Assembly (NCBI GenBank): GCA_015657535.1 | Contig: JADHZB010000505.1 | Location: 1,403 to 46,143, forward strand | Reading direction: 5' to 3' | From: Nephromyces sp. MM_2019 | Lineage: Eukaryota; Apicomplexa; Aconoidasida; Nephromycida | DNA length: 44,741 nucleotides | Shown: positions 37,778-44,741 of the stretch, piece after piece | Layout: the number at the start of each line of letters is the position of its first letter | Numbering within the stretch: the first letter of the stretch is position 1 | Program-made: the position numbers and the translations under genes | Notes under the pieces: generated by a model | Told to the model about the DNA's origin: nothing | What the model saw: the letters and a program-made list of their open reading frames with translations, nothing else | The model's database searches: none

Positions 37778-38440
37778 TGTATCTGTGACTCATATGACCT
37801 ACCTGACTATGCTCGAGGCCAAAACTGCCATGACCTGAATGAGAATTATACCTTTTAGCTGAGATATATTGCCTTAAAAAATGTTTTAGAAAATAAAGCT
37901 TTTTCCAAAAATAGATATTCTCAGGAATTTATTAGAAATTATGAGTGAAGGGCATTTTATAGAATATATGATTATATTCCAATTTCACAATTGTTCAACA
38001 TTTATAAAACCCATCTGCTTTTTAATATCCAATACACCAGCATGGTGTCTGTAGTATATAATAATCGCAAATTTAATTTTAGGAATTTAAACTCTTTAAT
38101 TGAACTTATTAAAACGAAATACAAATTGTGGATAAATTTGAAAGTTACGAAAAATTAAGCATACCTAATTGTGATTGATGTTAATGTTATAATAATAGAA
38201 ATTTATATTGCGTGAAATTTTGTGAATAAAATGGTACATTCAATTTAGCATGAATTTCCTAAATGGAAATTGCCAATATGGAATGTGTTTTATTTAGTTA
38301 AGTAACAAATTTTCACAAACACATAAATAGGTCAATGGAAACAAAAGTTATTAGACAAAAAAGTATTTGTTATCAAAATGGATAAGGTTGAAAGGGGAGT
38401 TAACAAAGCATCTTACACTCGGAAAAAATTAGACAAACTT
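37778..38440. other. Convergent intergenic spacer
   Basis: AT-rich sequence between the unrecognised gene and the VMA12-type gene; nothing else seen. Confidence 0.6.
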
Positions 38441-40224
38441 TTAGGAATTGATTTTATTTTTTTTCTTTGCTTCCATATTGCTTCTCTTTGATAATTTGCT
38501 TGTTGGATCTTCGCGAGAGGATGTGAATGTTGATAATAAGTTTTTCTCAATTGAGGAGGTAGTATTTGATTCTTTTTGCGGCCCGGAAAATTTTGGCTCT
38601 ATTCCAATTGGTGAATTAAGAAAGCTTTCAGAGCTTGCAAAACCTTTAGCAGCTTCCTTACTATCACTCATTTGGTCTTTTACAGTAGCTTCCGTAGCAG
38701 GTAGAATTGGTTCCTTTACTTGTTCAGGCTTTTGATGAAATTTGTAAGTAGCATGCTTAGGCCTGGATTTTGATTTATGTGATGCTATTTCACGGGCATC
38801 ACGCAATAGAAATAATGAGACTTCGGTAATTAAGCATATAATAGAGAATACCATCCCTACAGCGGCCCTCTGTTATTGAGAAGATATATCAAGGTTTACA
38901 TATTAAGTGAGCTATATACCTTAGAAAATGGAATTATGTCTAGTGCCAAAAAATAAAAATTGCTTGAATTACAATTTTCAGTTATCCTATGAATCTATTG
39001 TTAGAGAATGATTATGGTTTTGAGGTATTGTATACTTCCATAATTTGCTAGGCAGCTATTGTGGGATATTACAACTTAAAAATACAAATAAGGATATCAA
39101 AAAAAATTGTGGACTAGTTTTAGCCTACCGTTGTTGTCTCAGTAATGCCCAAATATAGGAGGCCCCAATACCCGGCAAGAAACGTTAGTATAATACCGAG
39201 TAGCAAGTTGGTCCCAAGTCTAAAGATAAATTTTTTCAATTGTTTTAAGAAGAGTAACTCTATTTAACCTACAAGCCTTTAATATGCAATATTTAATGAA
39301 CTTGTAATTGTTCATTTACAAATAACTTACGCTAAGCTTCGTTTGTAGTCGGCGAGATTCTCTTTGGGACTTTCAATATTTGTGTTACCAATTAGTTGTT
39401 GGTACTCTCGCTCTTTTGCTCTTCTTCTCATCAACTCAATGTCGGTCAGTTTTCTAGCAGAATCGGTGGTAACTTTCTTCCGGTCTATAAAATCAATGAT
39501 TTCCCAATTATTAATTAATAATATATCGAAATTTCAAAAAAATTTAGATCTTTGACGATAAGTGAGCAAGTTATCTAAAATTGAATTGCTCCTAGTAATA
39601 AAAGAACTGCATATAAAGACTTATCAAGCTAAAAAATATTATTATTCAAAGAGTAAAGCATTATGTATAGATGTAGTAGATTTGCAGCTCTAAGATTAAA
39701 TTATAAATTTTTTAAAGGCTATTATTGTATAATATGGTTAAGGCAAGTTCTGGAAGAATATATCACTAACCAACAATGCAAGTATTTTTCATGAGTTGGG
39801 TCAAATTAACTTTCTCCAAATCGTATAATTCAGGCTTAGAGGAGTTGTACTTTTGTGCCTATAGGTTTTCATGTTTATATTGTTTGAAAATGAATCATAA
39901 TCAAAATATGTATTGCATTAATTTTGATCAGCGTTATATACCTACTCAATTTTGACTTATGTTTCTAAAGTATCCATTAACACTATCAATTTAGTAAGCA
40001 AATAGAAAGATATAATTGATTTTCATTATTCAAGATTTAATATGTGTGCTTAGTTGTGATAACATTAGTACCAAGCTTAGTAGATTGTCAAGGTCACATG
40101 AATCTTGGTCTGGTAATTCACCCAATAACTTTAGCTTGACACAGCTCTTCAAGAAGTCACTTATTTCTGGTGTCAAGTAAACCGACACGAGCTCTTTGCT
40201 CAGTGGCTCATCGGAATTACTCAT
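38441..40224 (-). CDS. VMA12: VMA12/TMEM199-type V-ATPase assembly factor, 5 exons
   Basis: Exons: 40224-40072, 39858-39771, 39484-39331, 39219-39129, 38869-38441; GT-AG and in phase, 304 residues (an in-frame Met at 40233 would add 3). The family pattern is a soluble N-terminal part, a charged helix with a conserved ExxYxxL core, then two membrane helices. Here the helix is RRRAKEREYQQLIGN. The membrane helices are NLLLGIILTFLAGYWGLLYLG and VGMVFSIICLITEVSLFLL, the latter followed by RDAREIA, matching the TMEM199 order. In yeast and human this protein sits in the ER membrane and helps assemble the V-ATPase V0 sector. After the second helix there is a ~115-residue Lys/Ser/Pro/Glu-rich cytosolic-type tail, longer than usual. 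The call rests on topology and motif order, so distant membrane proteins remain possible. Confidence 0.74.
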
Positions 40225-42350
40225 TATGATCATTCATTAGTATAGGATCATATCTCTAAATTTCTTGGTTGAAATGTTGGCATTACCGTTTATTTGAGGC
40301 AAAAGAATAGGCTGGATAAGGCTCTATTAGATTTAACTTATTAAGGTATAATTCAGTATTCGTCAATTAGTTTCAAACATGGGTGAAAGTTAAGGTTGCC
40401 ATATGTGTAAGTTGAGAAGTCAATCGTTTAGCTTTGTTGGCTCATGGAAAAACTATAAATATAAGCGCTAACTAGTTAATTATAAAACCTAAAGCGAAAC
40501 ACTTAGATTGCGTCTGGTTATTCAAAGACGCTGTTAGAGACAGATAGTATAAGGGGTGATCTAATTTTGTTGTATAATATTCGCTTTCCTATATATATGA
40601 TGTTTGCAAAAGCAGTAATAAAACAACTACTTTCTCGAGTTCTTAAAGCTTCAATGAAAATTCATATTATTTTCACCGTTTCGCTCAAATTTTTCAAATT
40701 TAGAGATAGCATATAGTGTGTAAGCTCAATACATATACTTGAAGAAAAACTGCCTGTTAACTAATTGAATATATAGACAGTAAAAAGTATCTCAACTTAC
40801 AACTGCAAGTCATAAGCGTCGTAACTACAATATAGTTTCTATTAACCAATTTGAAAATAACTATTAGTTCTAATTCCAACATTTTTTCAACTGCTAAATT
40901 GACTATGTTTTTTGTATTCAAATTGATTTGTTTTAATACATTAACTACTAGATTCCTATATGTAGCTCAAAGTGTTTTATTTTTAGCTTAAAAAGACACT
41001 ACATTTCACTATAAGATGCTCACTCATGTGCAATCTTTCACTATATAATTCTCAATACGTTATCTCAAATTTTAACCAAAATTACACTAGAGTTCCCGCA
41101 AAGGTCAGAATTAGTTCCTAACAAGAAAAAAGTTTTTTCTGAATAGTTCTAAAGAATTTAAATTTAATTATAGAATTCTAGAACATATTTCTAAGTAATG
41201 GGTTCTAGCATACACTCAAAAATATCAATATGCATGCACCTTTCAGTACGTAAACCGAATGATCTATAATTTGATTAATAGATAGAGACAAAGTTTTAAC
41301 CCAAGAGTTTCTCTAGCTTTGATACCTTGATCATGTAACTTATTCCAAATGAAACTTTGAGGAAACAATAAAAGGAAATGATTTAAACATATACGAAAAT
41401 AATTTGATAAAATAAATTCTACCTGAGTTACAGTTTTCCTAAAATTTTTTTTTATTTCAAAATGCCTGTGCAAAAGCCCAAAATGTGTAAAATCAAAATA
41501 AATTGATAACTTTAAATACTATTCGAAACATAAGATACAATGACTTAGATACAATCTTTACAATACGTTTAAAGTCTTTTTCAATCATTATTAAGAATTA
41601 GCAGGTGTGCTTCCTTTATCTTACTATGTGTAGTGCCTAATCACATCCTAATAAAATAAATAATTGCATTTTCTATTATATATACAGCTATTAAAATAGG
41701 AGAATACAGCTAAATTATATTTTTTCATATTTACTGTGAGAGATGGGGAAAGTTCATAAAGCTAAAAGGCTCAAATTTATATGATGAATCTGAGTTAAAA
41801 AATAAATTATAGTAAGTAAAGAATCTGAATTATAATAATTGGGAACAATAGCATGAAACATTTGATGCTATTGAATTAAATTTGATAAAACAGTTCATAG
41901 TTCCAGTGATTTCAAACAGCCTCTTAAACATTAGCTTAGAGACGAATCTATAGATAAATTACCCGAGTAAAAATGTCTTAGAATAGAGATTTATGTTTGA
42001 AGACTTTAATATTATTCCCAAATTTATTCTATAAGCTATTTGGTATACCAAATCTTAAGTTTGTTTTAAAAATTTGAAGATAGTAAGATTAATAATCATA
42101 AAGTCAACATTGAGTATCCCAGTTGATATAAATAACTAAAATTGGTCAAGCAACTCAAATTTAAAAAGAAATTTATATAACTGGCCAGCTAAGGGAAAAT
42201 AATTTCTACAGGTGTTCACAATAAAAATAGTTTTAATTAACGAATATTAGTACCATTAAAATCTTGGTTGCTTAAAATAGGCAGTTAATCGAGACATTGT
42301 TTAGTCAATTTATAGGAAATCAAATTACTTTTTTTTTTTTTGAAACAGTT
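40225..42350. other. AT-rich region without a recognised gene
   Basis: Upstream of the VMA12-type gene. Short frames occur but none has splice-joined or family support. Confidence 0.5.
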
Positions 42351-44717
42351 TTAGTTTTGCATTACTAGATAATCTTATACATTTTACACACACAAGCATC
42401 CCTAAACTCAAACCCACATTTGAGCATTAATAAAGCTCAAGCTAAAAGCGAAAATTACTGTTAAATGTAAGTGTGCACGATTACACACCTTTAAGCACGT
42501 AGCACACACACACAGTTACATACGGGGATAAACAGCATTACATATTTGCCCATATTCCCACCCACCAACCAACACATGCATGGACACAGATATACAAATA
42601 GACAGTCACACAGACACAGGTACACAAAAACACAGACAAGCAAACATACTCACATACTCACACACTCACACACACACATACACATATATGCACATGCTCG
42701 ATGATACTTACCTCCCCCTTCTTAGCATACATGCAAAGTAGCCTAAAACTAAAAATCAATTACCATCAATCGATAAGTTCACACATCCCCCACCCAATAT
42801 GATAACCTTTATTAAGGCCTATGTTATGTATGACTTCAAATTTCAAATTCCTACTTCCCCTTTATAATTACTGCATGTTTTAAAAATTGGATAATCCAAA
42901 TATTTTACCATTTCACAGGCAAAGTTAACTGAATATTCGGTATACTAAGGCCTATCAATACATATATATAATTAGATTGATATTTTCCCTGTCAAATAAA
43001 CTCTGACTATTTCATGATCTCAACTCACTTTATTTTATTACATCCCCCTTGCTAAGGAATAAAGGTAAATTTACAAATCATTTCATATACTCTAAACAGT
43101 GAATTAGTCAGTATTGTTATTAATTTATGACGCCTTATATAAGCAAGTACTAAGTGAAAATTAAGTTACAAACTTGAAAGCCTGTCACTGAATAACTCTG
43201 TACACTTATTATGAACATCAGCTCATTAACACTTTAGTATACTTTGCCATTCAACTCTTATTTGAAACCTCTATAACAAATCTAACAAACACAGCCTGAT
43301 CAAACATATAGATTAATCCCTTCCCGCCTCTTCCCACACTTGAGGCAACCTTTTTGCACGCACATACACACTCAGTGACACATATAAACCCTTCCAATGA
43401 CACACACACACACACACACATGTTTATGGAAACTTACCCATTCATTTTAGTATAGACACATTTATACACACATACATATTTGATTAGATACACATATATT
43501 GGACTTCAGACACTTATCGAACACCCCCCAATACATAGTGAGCCACACACTGACACAATAAATTACACAAAGATACACTGAACTCAATACTCACACATTG
43601 ACTTGTACACATATAGATTAAATTTCATACACACACATTTACACACACTTTGAAATATATACACGAATCATCTATGCAAATACACGATTGTGCACAAGCA
43701 CATAAACATACTCGCAGCTACCTAATTAAGCTGTACATGACCAAGCTACACTCTATGTATCCATCTCTTCACTTATAGAGACATATTTTATATATATAAT
43801 GAATCATTTTTACTCACTTTTTAAGGTATACACAGTTATAACTATACAGCAAATTTAAACCATATACAATCTAAGCTTTATATACAACAAATAGATGTAA
43901 TTAATTAATAGAAATAACACCTATAATTGCTTTAAAAAGTCTTCATATATATAATATTTGTATGTGTATCAACTAGGCACGTTTGAATCAATTCTTACTA
44001 TAATGATTACATTTTTATGAATCCTTACAAATTGATAGTATTCCCTACACATTATTACTATCCCACCACATATTAATCATTAATCACACACCTTGCTACT
44101 AATCAACATGCATTATTACTCATGTACACATATTGATAGCAATACATTGACATTCATATATCTACACACACACATTCATAAACACACAAGTAAGAGTATT
44201 AAAATAAAGCATGTTCTACGCTCTATCGATTTTTTCACAATAAAATAACACATAATTTAATAATATAGGTTTACACATATCTCTGGTGATAATTTATGGA
44301 ACTTCAACATGAATTCATTTCATCGGTTATCTTAGAGCCCAGGCAAACACACTGAAAAACAGTCAGCCACCCAGCTTTACACACTTAATACATATAATCA
44401 AATAAAACACATAGGACATTAGCCATCACGCAGAACTTACACACAAACATGCAATCTGCCCCACTTGTTAATCAATATCATTCGGCCTCCGAAAAATTTG
44501 CTGAAATCCAAGGTTAAATACGTACAAACATTTTCAATAATAATATATAAAATCTATTACTCTTTATTAACTCTATGTATCTTTATATTTGAGCATGCTA
44601 TAAAAGTCACTTTATGTGTATTGAATCATATCCATAAATACTGCATTTTTATAACCTTATCTAAAACAAGTTTACCCTCTACATCTTTTATTCCAATATA
44701 TTTAAACACACATGTAG
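42351..44717. repeat. CA-rich, C/A-skewed region
   Basis: Scattered ACACAC tracts (for example 42500-42520, 42600-42690, 43399-43421, 43440-43480, 43626-43660) in AT-rich sequence. The style matches introns of the first 15 kb, so it may belong to an intron-rich gene continuing right of the window, but no exon was recognised. Confidence 0.5.
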
Positions 44718-44741
44718 ATATATATATATATATATATATAT
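44718..44741. repeat. (AT)n tract at window end
   Basis: A pure TA dinucleotide run to the last base of the window. Confidence 0.9.

Noticed and set aside
41264..41473. 69-codon minus-strand frame
   Set aside because: Fragments look splice-like (TTTTAG and CAAG|GTAT) but no family match or in-phase partner exon was found.

Overview
This is a eukaryotic nuclear window, AT-rich and dense in introns. Splice sites are standard GT-AG (one acceptor carries TACTAACAG), the reading frames fit the standard genetic code, and there are no bacterial operons or ribosome-binding sites. I infer a unicellular eukaryote (protist), possibly alveolate or apicomplexan-like, but no sequence feature proves the lineage.

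Region 1 (about 1-16 kb) is saturated with (TG)n/(CA)n and (TA)n microsatellites and minisatellites. They lie inside the introns of two genes. On the minus strand is a roughly 20-exon gene, cut by the left window edge. It encodes an SF1 (UPF1-like) helicase with three double-stranded-RNA-binding-like domains ahead of the helicase core. Divergent from it, on the plus strand, is a 10-exon gene for a protein of about 300 residues with a UBA-like segment and a ubiquitin-like C-terminus. Exons were joined by hand; successive splice phases agree at every junction given, except the first junction of the helicase, which is uncertain.

Region 2 (about 16-41 kb) has few microsatellites and carries five genes: a secreted subtilisin-like serine protease (minus, 4 exons); an ARV1-family ER lipid-homeostasis membrane protein (plus, intronless); an eIF4G translation-initiation scaffold of about 1562 residues (minus, about 10 exons including microexons) with two N-terminal PAM2-type motifs, an eIF4E-binding motif, MIF4G and an MA3-like end; an unrecognised 364-residue protein (plus, intronless); and a VMA12/TMEM199-type V-ATPase assembly factor (minus, 5 exons). 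Gene polarity strictly alternates. In this region, convergent 3'-3' spacers are short (0.7-1.1 kb) and divergent 5'-5' spacers are long (3.6-5.5 kb).

Region 3 (about 41-44.7 kb) shows no convincing gene; after 42.3 kb it becomes rich in CA repeats again and ends in an (AT)n tract.

The genes are mostly unrelated housekeeping functions. The observations most worth following are the dsRBD plus SF1-helicase architecture, the pair of PAM2 motifs in eIF4G (one assembled across a splice junction), and the complementary CA/GU repeat introns flanking helicase exons.
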